Assembly (NCBI GenBank): GCA_045599325.1
Contig: JAZRVT010000013.1
Span: 1 to 35,355, forward strand
Length of the DNA: 35,355 nt
Source of the DNA: Cacconaster sp045599325
GTDB lineage: Bacteria; Bacteroidota; Bacteroidia; Bacteroidales; UBA932
Direction of reading: 5' to 3'
Position numbers and translations under genes: made by a program. The notes under the pieces are model-generated. The model had not been told where the DNA came from. It was given only the letters and a program-made list of their open reading frames with translations, and searched no databases. Shown piece by piece: positions 22,800 to 30,949 of the stretch (its first letter is position 1; every line of letters starts with the position of its first letter).

Positions 22800-24080
22800 A
22801 TGAAGAGGGTCCAGACAGTCACGATGGGCTGCTCGAAGAACCGCGTGGACTCCGAGCGCTATATGCACCTGCTGCAGGCGAGGGGCTATGAGCTTGCGCC
22901 TGAAGATGAGGACCTCTCCCTCGGCAATGTCGATGAAGTCATCATCAACACCTGCGGCTTCATCCAGGATGCGAAAGTGGAGTCCATTGACGCTATCTTC
23001 GAGGCTGTGGACGCAAAGAAGCGCGGCCTGATCGACAAGGTCTCGGTGTTCGGATGCCTCTCGCAGCGCTACCGCGACGCTCTTGTCAGCGAGATCCCTG
23101 AGGTGGACCATTGGGACGGAGTGATGACCTTCGACAGCATCGACAGAGTCCTCACGACCCCGAAGCACTACGCCTACCTGAAGATATCGGAAGGGTGTGA
23201 CAGGGCCTGCTCGTACTGCGCCATCCCCAACATCCGCGGTCCTCACGTCTCTGTTCCCCTTGAGAAGATCGAGGAGGAGGTCAGGATGCTTGCCTCACGG
23301 GGCGTCAAGGAACTGATAGTCATCGCCCAGGATACAACTTTCTACGGTCTTGACCTTTATGGCCGCCGCCGTCTCGGCGATGCTGTCGAGAGGATGGCCT
23401 CAGTGGACGGCATCGAGTGGATAAGGCTTCACTACAGCTATCCTGCCGGTTTCCCTGACGATGTCCTCAGGATAATGGCTGAGAACCCGAAAGTCTGCAA
23501 ATACATCGACATCCCGCTCCAGCACTCTGCCGACAGGGTGCTCTCCGCTATGCGCCGCGGCGTGGACGGGAACCAGACCAGGCGTCTCGTCGAGAAGATG
23601 AGGCAGATGGTCCCGGGCGTCGTGCTCCGCACCACGATGATGGTGGGCCATCCGGGCGAAGGCGAGGCCGAATTCGAGGACCTGCTGGATTTCGTGCGGT
23701 GGGCCCGTTTCGAGAGGCTCGGCGCTTTCACTTACTCCGAGGAGGAGGATACCTGGGGCGCCCGGAATCTCGCCGATGACATCCCTCAGGAGGTCAAGCA
23801 GGAGCGCTATGACAGGCTGATGGATGCTCAGAGCGCGATTTCCGAGGCATACAATGTATCCAGGATAGGCTCGTCCGAACGCGTTCTGGTGGACTCTTTC
23901 ACTGACGGGGTGCTTGTGGCGCGTTCTCAGGGCGAGTCGCCTGAAGTGGACGGAGAGATTCTGATAGGTGATGAAAAATCTCTCAAAGGTTTGGATACTA
24001 ACGAACTAATTGGTAATTTTACGAATGTTAGAATCACAGGGGCCGGTGAATATGACCTGCTCGCAGAAATAGAAAAATAG
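22800..24080 (+). CDS. rimO: Ribosomal protein uS12 methylthiotransferase RimO
   Basis: Radical SAM enzyme that methylthiolates the beta carbon of an Asp in ribosomal protein S12. 426 residues. The N-terminal domain has the three iron-sulfur cysteines Cys11 (MGCSKN), Cys52 (NTCGF) and Cys86 (FGCLSQ); the radical SAM triad is Cys133, Cys137 and Cys140 (CDRACSYC); a C-terminal TRAM-like domain covers about 360-426. MGCSKNRVDSE distinguishes RimO from MiaB. Followed by fabG 6 nt downstream. Confidence 0.95.
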   Translation: MKRVQTVTMGCSKNRVDSERYMHLLQARGYELAPEDEDLSLGNVDEVIINTCGFIQDAKVESIDAIFEAVDAKKRGLIDKVSVFGCLSQRYRDALVSEIPEVDHWDGVMTFDSIDRVLTTPKHYAYLKISEGCDRACSYCAIPNIRGPHVSVPLEKIEEEVRMLASRGVKELIVIAQDTTFYGLDLYGRRRLGDAVERMASVDGIEWIRLHYSYPAGFPDDVLRIMAENPKVCKYIDIPLQHSADRVLSAMRRGVDGNQTRRLVEKMRQMVPGVVLRTTMMVGHPGEGEAEFEDLLDFVRWARFERLGAFTYSEEEDTWGARNLADDIPQEVKQERYDRLMDAQSAISEAYNVSRIGSSERVLVDSFTDGVLVARSQGESPEVDGEILIGDEKSLKGLDTNELIGNFTNVRITGAGEYDLLAEIEK

Positions 24081-24086
24081 AATATT

Positions 24087-24833
24087 ATGGGTCTTCTCGA
24101 AGGAAAAACGGCTCTCATTACCGGCGCGGCGCGCGGTATCGGCAAACAGATAGCCCTCAGAATGGCTTCGGAAGGAGCCGGCATAGCGTTCACCGACCTT
24201 GTTGTCGACGAGGTGGCCGAGCAGACACGCTCGGAACTCGAAGCTCTCGGCGTGAAGGCCGTGGCCATCGCCTCCAATGCCGCCGATTTCGCTGCGGCGC
24301 ACGAAGTGGTGGAGCAGGTGGTCTCACAGTTCGGACACCTTGACATCCTTGTCAACAATGCCGGCATAACCAAGGACGGTCTGATGCTCAGGATGAGCGA
24401 GGCGCAGTGGGATGCCGTCATAAACGTGAATCTCAAGAGCGCCTTCAACTTCGTCCACGCCGTGTCACCGGTGATGATGAGGCAGCGGGGCGGCTCCATC
24501 ATAAACATCAGTTCCGTTGTCGGAGTCCACGGCAATGCCGGACAGTGCAATTACAGCGCTTCCAAGGCCGGGATGATCGGTCTCGCGAAGTCCATCGCCC
24601 AGGAACTAGGCCCCCGCGGAGTGCGCGCGAACGTTGTCGCCCCGGGCTTTATCCTGACCGATATGACTGCAAAGATGCCTGAGGATGTGCTCAAGCAGTG
24701 GGAGGTCAAGATTCCTCTGCGCCGCGGAGGCCTGCCTGAAGAGGTGGCGAAAGTCTGCACCTTCCTTGCATCTGACCTCGCCTCATATGTCTCCGGCCAG
24801 GTCATCCAGGTCGACGGCGGAATGGGTATGTAA
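24087..24833 (+). CDS. fabG: 3-oxoacyl-[acyl-carrier-protein] reductase
   Basis: NADPH-dependent short-chain reductase for the first reduction in fatty acid elongation. 248 residues: cofactor motif TGAARGIG (12-19), NNAG (90-93), catalytic Ser143 and YSASK (Tyr156, Lys160), and the C-terminal YVSGQVIQVDGGMGM. Length and motifs match FabG; other short-chain reductases are possible but less likely. Probably the last gene of the nusB unit. Confidence 0.92.
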   Translation: MGLLEGKTALITGAARGIGKQIALRMASEGAGIAFTDLVVDEVAEQTRSELEALGVKAVAIASNAADFAAAHEVVEQVVSQFGHLDILVNNAGITKDGLMLRMSEAQWDAVINVNLKSAFNFVHAVSPVMMRQRGGSIINISSVVGVHGNAGQCNYSASKAGMIGLAKSIAQELGPRGVRANVVAPGFILTDMTAKMPEDVLKQWEVKIPLRRGGLPEEVAKVCTFLASDLASYVSGQVIQVDGGMGM

Positions 24834-24877
24834 ACAGGCAATCCTACAATAACAACTCCAATAACAGATCAATTATT

Positions 24878-25573
24878 ATGAAAAAGTATTTTGCAGAGTG
24901 CATCGGAACAATGGTTCTGACTCTCCTCGGCTGCGGCACAGCTGTGTTCGTCGGCTGCTCGACTCCTGCAGGCGTATTCGCCACTGCAGCTGCATTCGGC
25001 CTTTCAGTCATTGCTATGGCCTACACAATCGGCGGTATCTCCGGTTGCCACATCAACCCTGCAATCACCCTCGGCGTTCTCCTTTCAAAGCGTATGAGCT
25101 TCAAGGACGCTGTCGGCTACTGGGTCGGACAGTTCATCGGCGGTATCATCGGTGCTGCCATCCTCTACTGGATCTGCTCCGCAACAGGCGCTCCTGGTGC
25201 AATGGGTGATCCTGCAGGCCTCGGCACAAACGGTATCGCAAACGCCGGCGGAGTCGGCGGTGCAATCCTCGTAGAAGTCGTTGCTACATTCCTCTTCGTC
25301 CTCGTTGTCCTCGGCACAACTGACGACAAGAAGGGCGCAGGCAATCTCGCCGGTCTTGCAATCGGTCTTTCACTCGTCCTCATCCACCTCGTATGCATCA
25401 ACCTCACCGGAACTTCAGTCAACCCTGCACGTTCATTCGGTCCGGCTCTCTTCGTCGGCGGTGACGCTCTCAAGGATGTATGGGTATTCATCGTTGCTCC
25501 TCTCATCGGCGGCGCTCTCGCTTCAATAGTCTGGGGCTGCCTCGCTTGCGACTGCAAAGAGTGCAAGAAGTAG
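24878..25573 (+). CDS. aqpZ: Aquaporin Z
   Basis: Inner-membrane water channel of the MIP family, 231 residues, six helices and two half-helices ending in NPA: NPA 60-62 (GCHINPAITLG) and SVNPARSFGP in the second half. The narrow filter residues fit a water channel rather than a glycerol channel: Phe40, a His in LIHLV, Thr before SVNPA, and the Arg after NPA. The C-terminus is Cys-rich (CLACDCKECKK). Codon choice (many GCA, CTC, TCA, CCT) is more biased than in the neighbours, suggesting high expression. Starts 44 nt after fabG and is followed by a long hairpin. Confidence 0.93.
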   Translation: MKKYFAECIGTMVLTLLGCGTAVFVGCSTPAGVFATAAAFGLSVIAMAYTIGGISGCHINPAITLGVLLSKRMSFKDAVGYWVGQFIGGIIGAAILYWICSATGAPGAMGDPAGLGTNGIANAGGVGGAILVEVVATFLFVLVVLGTTDDKKGAGNLAGLAIGLSLVLIHLVCINLTGTSVNPARSFGPALFVGGDALKDVWVFIVAPLIGGALASIVWGCLACDCKECKK

Positions 25574-25592
25574 TCTTCTGACTTATTCAGAT

Positions 25593-25637
25593 ACAGAACA
25601 CTGAAAGGGTCCAATCCGGGCCCTTTCAATGTTCTGT
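25593..25637 (+). terminator. Long hairpin after aqpZ
   Basis: ACAGAACA pairs with TGTTCTGT and TGAAAGGG with CCCTTTCA, separated by one C-A mismatch and continued by CC/GG pairs near the loop. The stem is about 17 bp, starts 20 nt after the stop codon, and has no clear T-tract after it, so it may protect the 3' end of the mRNA as much as terminate it. Confidence 0.7.
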
Positions 25638-25680
25638 GCAGTTAAGAAATTTATTAACCATCGTCTGTATTGCCAATACT

Positions 25681-25917
25681 ATGAGAAGATATAGTCTTGC
25701 ATTAATCATATTCTCTTGTTTTCTCTCATGTATAGGTTGTTCTCAAGATTGCGTTGAGAACTGCCCTCAGAACACTCAATCTATTACAATACAGGATGCA
25801 AAACTTGTAAGAGGTTTATCAACTGAGTATGAAGTTATGAGTGAAGATTCTACCCATAGGGATATGAGAAACCTGGGAACGATTTTTGATTGTAGCAACT
25901 CTCTTGTGGAGGATTGA
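25681..25917 (+). CDS. Small putative lipoprotein of unknown function
   Basis: Unrecognised 78-residue protein. N-terminus MRRYSLALIIFSCFLSCIGCSQD is a signal peptide with a lipobox-like SCIGC, so Cys20 is the probable lipidation site. Later residues contain few clear features; three Cys occur in a short span (about 20-28). ATG 25681 is preferred to GTG 25636, which lies in the hairpin. The codons are AT-rich, unlike aqpZ and yicC. It overlaps nothing and is followed 1 nt later by the next ORF, whose Shine-Dalgarno sequence lies inside its end. Confidence 0.55.
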   Translation: MRRYSLALIIFSCFLSCIGCSQDCVENCPQNTQSITIQDAKLVRGLSTEYEVMSEDSTHRDMRNLGTIFDCSNSLVED

Positions 25918-25918
25918 A

Positions 25919-26722
25919 ATGAGGCATTTTTCATTAACGGCATTGATGCTGCTGGTGGTTGTTGCAGCGTCAGGAAAGGCTTCCGACAATATTGTTAAAA
26001 TTGATTGGAGGATGTACCGGGAAGGTATGATGACCATTGCGGACGATGCGGGTGGAAGTACAGTTTATTCCATTTACGACAATTGTCCGTACAAGGATGC
26101 ATCGTACATCTCATACAACGCCTGCTTCCGGCGTTCGGACAACAGAATATTGATTGCCCCCGAACCGGTGCCGGCACCCCCTCTCTATTCCGCATTGATG
26201 ACCATTCAGCAGCTTGTCTGGAAAGAGATTTATGATTCTGATATAATGCAGATTGGTGCTGTCCCCTGTACCTATTACGATTTGTCTGACCAGTTTTATC
26301 TTGTCAATCCGGATGATGAGATGTTGGAGATGATGAAAGAATCAGTAACAGCAGGGATGATTGAAGAATTGTCATCAAGAGAAGATGCAAAATTAAGAGT
26401 AGATGTTCTTATTGATTCTGAAGGGAGGGTTATTGAGGTTGAACAGAGAATTGATTTGAAAGGGTCGCCTCTCAACATCTCTCCGGAAGACTGGGCCGGC
26501 CTGGCAGGGTATGAAAGGGAAATAAAGGCGCGAGTCCTGTATGAAACTCTGTCACACTTCGATTTTTATGCTGACAAAGGTTTCAAATATATGATAGCGG
26601 TTTTCCAATTTGAATTCAAGAATGGAGAAATTCATTTGCATCGTGGAAAATCAATAAGAGAATGTGATGCTGATTTCTTCAGGGAAAACGCAGACAGACT
26701 TCGCCATTGTGTTCATTTTTAG
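25919..26722 (+). CDS. Secreted protein of unknown function, weak TonB-C-like region
   Basis: 267-residue protein with a signal peptide (about 1-21, ends GKAS). No confident family. Residues 159-174 (LRVDVLIDSEGRVIEV) and the alternating strand-helix-strand that follows (through about 250) resemble a TonB C-terminal or similar fold, an inference from pattern only. ATG 25919 has GGAGG at 25908-25912, 6 nt upstream. The gene and the preceding lipoprotein gene form an AT-rich pair flanked by GC-rich core genes, suggesting acquisition. Could act in the envelope. Confidence 0.6.
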   Translation: MRHFSLTALMLLVVVAASGKASDNIVKIDWRMYREGMMTIADDAGGSTVYSIYDNCPYKDASYISYNACFRRSDNRILIAPEPVPAPPLYSALMTIQQLVWKEIYDSDIMQIGAVPCTYYDLSDQFYLVNPDDEMLEMMKESVTAGMIEELSSREDAKLRVDVLIDSEGRVIEVEQRIDLKGSPLNISPEDWAGLAGYEREIKARVLYETLSHFDFYADKGFKYMIAVFQFEFKNGEIHLHRGKSIRECDADFFRENADRLRHCVHF

Positions 26723-26753
26723 GGATTAATGACTCATTTGGGCGTCTTTTTTA

Positions 26754-26770
26754 TTAACTTTACAAGTTAA
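26754..26770. repeat. Perfect inverted repeat between the AT-rich pair and yicC
   Basis: TTAACTT and AAGTTAA separated by TAC. It follows a run of T's and lies 37 nt upstream of the yicC ATG. It may be a weak terminator or an operator; the sequence alone cannot decide. Confidence 0.4.
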
Positions 26771-26806
26771 TAAACAGGTTGCTAATCCTTAACTTTCTGA
26801 TACATA

Positions 26807-27679
26807 ATGCTTAAGTCAATGACTGGTTACGGGAAGGCGGAACTCCTTCTCGGACAGGACAAATATCTGGTGGAGATACGCTCCGTCAACGGAAAGAATG
26901 CTGACATAACTTTCAAGACACAACTCATCCCTCGCGAGAAAGAGGTCGAAGTCAGACAATATGTCGCCAACGCTCTCTGCAGAGGCAATATCGACCTCTT
27001 CATCTCTGTTGAAAGGGGCGGGGGACAGGTCGCCCGCACACTCAATCCAGCTGTTGTGGCTGAGTATGAGCGTCAGGTCCGCGCTGCAAGTGAGACCACC
27101 GGAGTCAGGTTTGATGAGGAGAGGCTTATGGAGATGATTCTCCGTATGCCTGATGTCTTTGAAACCAAATCCACTGAACTTTCAGAAGAGGAGTGGGAAA
27201 GTCTCTACGGGGCGATCAGGAAGGCTGTCGCCGGACTCGACGGGTTCCGTATCCGTGAGGGTGAGAGCCTGAGGCGTGACGTTCTCGGTCAGGTTGACAA
27301 GATAGAGAGCTATGTCGCGGAGGTCGAGCGCTATGAAAAGGAGCGTGTCAGCAATGTCCGCGAGAAGATTCTCTCCAGGATGGCAGAACTTAGCCTCAAT
27401 CCTGACGAGAACAGGCTGGAGCAGGAGATGATATTCTACATCGAGAAACTTGACATCAACGAAGAGAAGGTGCGCCTGCGCCAGCACTGCCGCTATTTCC
27501 GCGAGACCGCTGACGGCGAGGAACTCCCCGGCCGCAAGCTCGGTTTCATCGCTCAGGAGATGGGACGCGAGATCAACACAATGGGTTCCAAGGCCAATCA
27601 CGCCGAAATCCAGAAGTGGGTGGTCAAGATGAAGGACGAACTCGAAAAGATCAAAGAGCAATCACTAAACATCCTATAG
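26807..27679 (+). CDS. yicC: YicC/YloC-family endoribonuclease
   Basis: 290-residue protein of the YicC family, shown in some bacteria to be an endoribonuclease acting on small RNAs. N-terminal domain opens MLKSMTGYGKAE, and the C-terminal DUF1732 domain ends with ELPGRKLGFIAQEMGREINTMGSKANHAEIQ, both hallmark segments. The middle is a charged helical region. Three nucleotides separate it from the Tricorn-like gene, so the two are probably co-transcribed. Role in this organism is inferred from the family only. Confidence 0.93.
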   Translation: MLKSMTGYGKAELLLGQDKYLVEIRSVNGKNADITFKTQLIPREKEVEVRQYVANALCRGNIDLFISVERGGGQVARTLNPAVVAEYERQVRAASETTGVRFDEERLMEMILRMPDVFETKSTELSEEEWESLYGAIRKAVAGLDGFRIREGESLRRDVLGQVDKIESYVAEVERYEKERVSNVREKILSRMAELSLNPDENRLEQEMIFYIEKLDINEEKVRLRQHCRYFRETADGEELPGRKLGFIAQEMGREINTMGSKANHAEIQKWVVKMKDELEKIKEQSLNIL

Positions 27680-27682
27680 ACT

Positions 27683-30600
27683 ATGAAACGCTTTTTCACG
27701 CTTCTGGCAATACTGGCGCCTGTACTGGCCTTTGCTGCCAATGATGAGGCGCGCCTGCTCCGCTTCCCTGCAGTCGGAGGCGACAACATTGTATTCAGCT
27801 ATGCCGGCAACCTCTACCGCGTCGGCATCGACGGAGGTCAGGCTGTAAAGCTCACGTCTCACGTGGGCTACGAGGTCTTCCCGAGGATCTCTCCGGACGG
27901 AAAGACAGTGGCCTTCACCGGACAGTATGACGGCAACACCGAGGTTTACACCATCCCTGTCGCCGGAGGCGAACCTAAGCGCATCACATACTCCGCGCTC
28001 GTGGACCGCGACCTGGTCGGCGAGAGGATGGGCCCGAACAACATCATAATGTGCTGGACTCCGGACGGGAAGGAGATAGTCTTCCGCAGCAAGTGGCACA
28101 ACTTCTCCGGACTCCGCGGACAGCTCTGCAAGGTGAGCGCCGAAGGCGGCGTGGCGGAGAGGATCCCGACCACAGAGGGCGGGTTCTGCTCATATTCCCC
28201 TGACGGCAAGAAGATGGCAATGAACAGGATGTTCCGCGAATTCCGCACCTGGAAGTACTATCGCGGCGGACAGGCCGACGACATCTGGATCAACAAGGTC
28301 GGGACCACCTCTCTCGAGAAGATTCCGGGATGCGACCCGGAGGCACAGGACATCTTCCCGATGTGGATCGGCGACGAGATCTATTACCTCTCGGACCGTG
28401 ACCGCACAATGAACCTCTTCGTCTACGACACAAAGAGCAAAAAGACCGAGAAGGTCACAGATTTCACAGAATACGACTGCAAGTTCCCTTCATACTCCAA
28501 GGATCACATTGTCTTTGAGAACGGGGGCTGGATCTACCGCTTCGATGTCAAGGACAGGTCCTGCAGGAAACTCAGCATCTGTCTCCAGGATGACAATATC
28601 TACAGCCGTCCTGAACTTCAGAACGTGGCGGGCAGGATGTTCGCCTACAGCCTTTCGCCTGATGCGGAGCGCGTGCTGATCATCGCCCGCGGCGACCTCT
28701 ATTCACTCCCTGCCAAGAACGGTCCTGTATATAATGTCACAGAGTCCTGCAGCGGCCACGAGCGTGAGGGCGTCTGGTCTCCGGACGGCTCCCGGATAGC
28801 ATACTTCTCCGACAAGGAGGGCGAGTATCAGGTATACGTCGCTCCGTCTGACAATATGCGGGAGGCAGTCAGGATGACTGACTTCAAGAGCGGATATCCT
28901 ACCGGGCTGAAGTGGTCCCCTGACGGAAAGACTCTCTATTTCTCGACCGAGCGCCGCGACATCTACTCCCTGAATGTTGAGACAAAGGCTCTCAAGCGTA
29001 TCATCGTGAGCGAGACTTCGCTCCGCGGCTGTGAAATCTCTCCGGACGGCTCCTGGATCGCATATACCCAGGAACTCGACAACGAGACCCCTGCCATCTT
29101 CCTCTACGAAGTAGCAACCGGCAAGTCATACCAGGTGACCGACAAGTGGTACTCCTCGGGCAGCCCTCTCTTCTCGACTGACGGCAAGTATCTCTTCTTC
29201 ACATCGTCACGTGACTTCCGCAGCCAGTACTCCAGAGTTGAGTGGAATGCCTCATACAACATCAGCGACTATGTCTTTATGATTCCGCTGGCAAAGGATA
29301 CGGAGAATCCGCTTGCGCTCAGGTCCAACGAATACGGAAATGAATCCGGCGACGGGCCGAAGGGTCCGAAGCCTGACGGCAAGCCTGGTGACAAGCCGGA
29401 AAAACCGGCAGTCAAAACAGTGGTCGACATAGACGGCATCGGTGAGAGGATCACTCCGCTTCCTCTCCCTTCCGGTATGTACCGGCTTATCCTCTGCGAC
29501 GGCGGCAAGCTCTACTACTCTTCGTTCAGTTTGGGCGGACGTGCCGCTGCTCCGGGCATCAAGACATTTGACCTCAAGACTCAGAAGACAGGTGACGGCC
29601 CGAAGAACCTTCCTCTCGCCTTCACCCCTGACCATAAGAAATGCCTTGTCCGCGACGGCGGCAAGCTTTATGTCACCTCTTTCGGCGGCCCTGCGAAACT
29701 TGAAGACCCTGTTCCGACCGATGCGATGGATATGGTTGTGGACCACGAGGCCGAGTGGGCCCAGATCTTCGATGAGAGCTGGCGCGTGAGCCGCGACTAC
29801 TTCTATGTGGAGAATATGCACGGCCTCGACTGGCAGAAGATCCACGACAAATATGCTGTGATGCTGCCGTATGTGAAGCACCGCCACGACCTGACCTATC
29901 TCATCGGCGAGATGATCGGCGAGCTCAACATCGGCCACGCATATATCACTTCAGGCGAGTATCCTCAAGTGCCGCGCATCGCCACCGGCCTTCTCGGAGG
30001 CAGGTTCAGCAAGGACGGCAAGACCGGCGCGTTCCGCATCGACCATATATTCAAGGGCGCGAACTGGGATGCCTCCCTCCGCTCACCGCTCACCGAACCG
30101 GGCATTGACGCAAAGGTGGGAGAGTATGTCACAAAGGTCAACGGAACTTCAGCAGCGGAACTTACAGACATATATCAGGCACTGGTCGGAAAAGCGGGCA
30201 AGACAGTCTCCCTGGAGATTGCATCCAATGCCTCCGGCAAGAATGCCCGCACGGTCTATGTGGTTCCGGTGGCAGATGAGGCCAACCTCGCATACTACGA
30301 GTGGGTGCAGGGCAATATAGAGAAGGTGGAGAAGGCATCTGACGGCGAGATAGGCTACATCCATATCCCGGATATGAGCACAGAAGGTCTCGATATGTTC
30401 ACCAAACTCTTCTACACCCAGCTTGACAAGAAGGCCCTGATAATCGATGACCGTATGAACGGTGGAGGAAATGTCTCGCCGATGATTCTGGAACGCCTCC
30501 AGAGAGAGGTCTACAGACTCAATATGTACCGTAACGGAAAGAACGGGACAGTCCCTTCCGAGACCCACCACGGCCCGAAGGTCTGCCTGATCGACAAGTA

Positions 30601-30946
30601 CTCCTCATCCGACGGCGACCTCTTCCCTTACGGTTTCCGCCAGCTCGGCATTGGTAAGCTCATAGGCAAGCGCTCCTGGGGCGGCATTGTCGGCATCTCC
30701 GGATCCAAGGCATATGTCGACGGACAGGATATGCGCACTCCGTTCTTCACTTCATATTCCCTTGAAGGCAACTGGATAATCGAGGGGCACGGCGTCGATC
30801 CCGACATTGAAGTGGACATCAATCCTTTCGAGGATTTCCTCGGCAAGGATGCCCAGCTGGACAAGGCAATCGAAGTCCTCAAGGAAGAACTCAAGAACTG
30901 GAAGCCGCTTCCTGGCACTCCTGCGGCTCCCGATAAAAGCAGATAG
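27683..30946 (+). CDS. Periplasmic Tricorn-like serine peptidase (S41), PD40 propeller and PDZ
   Basis: 1087-residue exported peptidase. Signal peptide (1-19, ends AFA), two beta-propeller regions with DPDG/SPDG-type WD40-like blades (about 25-330 and 330-660), a Pro/Lys/Gly-rich insert (about 556-580), a core domain from about 700, a PDZ domain (about 768-845) and the catalytic domain to the end. By comparison with archaeal Tricorn the site comprises His752 (IGHAY), Ser976 followed by Asp977 (SSSDGD) and Glu1034 (WIIEGHG). The Ser preceding the Tricorn His is Gly751 here. It probably cuts peptides to short products. Transcribed between yicC and cstA with 3-nt gaps. Start ATG 27683 gives the signal peptide. 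Confidence 0.9.
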   Translation: MKRFFTLLAILAPVLAFAANDEARLLRFPAVGGDNIVFSYAGNLYRVGIDGGQAVKLTSHVGYEVFPRISPDGKTVAFTGQYDGNTEVYTIPVAGGEPKRITYSALVDRDLVGERMGPNNIIMCWTPDGKEIVFRSKWHNFSGLRGQLCKVSAEGGVAERIPTTEGGFCSYSPDGKKMAMNRMFREFRTWKYYRGGQADDIWINKVGTTSLEKIPGCDPEAQDIFPMWIGDEIYYLSDRDRTMNLFVYDTKSKKTEKVTDFTEYDCKFPSYSKDHIVFENGGWIYRFDVKDRSCRKLSICLQDDNIYSRPELQNVAGRMFAYSLSPDAERVLIIARGDLYSLPAKNGPVYNVTESCSGHEREGVWSPDGSRIAYFSDKEGEYQVYVAPSDNMREAVRMTDFKSGYPTGLKWSPDGKTLYFSTERRDIYSLNVETKALKRIIVSETSLRGCEISPDGSWIAYTQELDNETPAIFLYEVATGKSYQVTDKWYSSGSPLFSTDGKYLFFTSSRDFRSQYSRVEWNASYNISDYVFMIPLAKDTENPLALRSNEYGNESGDGPKGPKPDGKPGDKPEKPAVKTVVDIDGIGERITPLPLPSGMYRLILCDGGKLYYSSFSLGGRAAAPGIKTFDLKTQKTGDGPKNLPLAFTPDHKKCLVRDGGKLYVTSFGGPAKLEDPVPTDAMDMVVDHEAEWAQIFDESWRVSRDYFYVENMHGLDWQKIHDKYAVMLPYVKHRHDLTYLIGEMIGELNIGHAYITSGEYPQVPRIATGLLGGRFSKDGKTGAFRIDHIFKGANWDASLRSPLTEPGIDAKVGEYVTKVNGTSAAELTDIYQALVGKAGKTVSLEIASNASGKNARTVYVVPVADEANLAYYEWVQGNIEKVEKASDGEIGYIHIPDMSTEGLDMFTKLFYTQLDKKALIIDDRMNGGGNVSPMILERLQREVYRLNMYRNGKNGTVPSETHHGPKVCLIDKYSSSDGDLFPYGFRQLGIGKLIGKRSWGGIVGISGSKAYVDGQDMRTPFFTSYSLEGNWIIEGHGVDPDIEVDINPFEDFLGKDAQLDKAIEVLKEELKNWKPLPGTPAAPDKSR

Positions 30947-30949
30947 CAT

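Noticed and set aside
22482..23246. Minus-strand open frame of 254 codons across DUF5606 and rimO
   Set aside because: Crosses two real genes on the other strand and has no recognisable domain.
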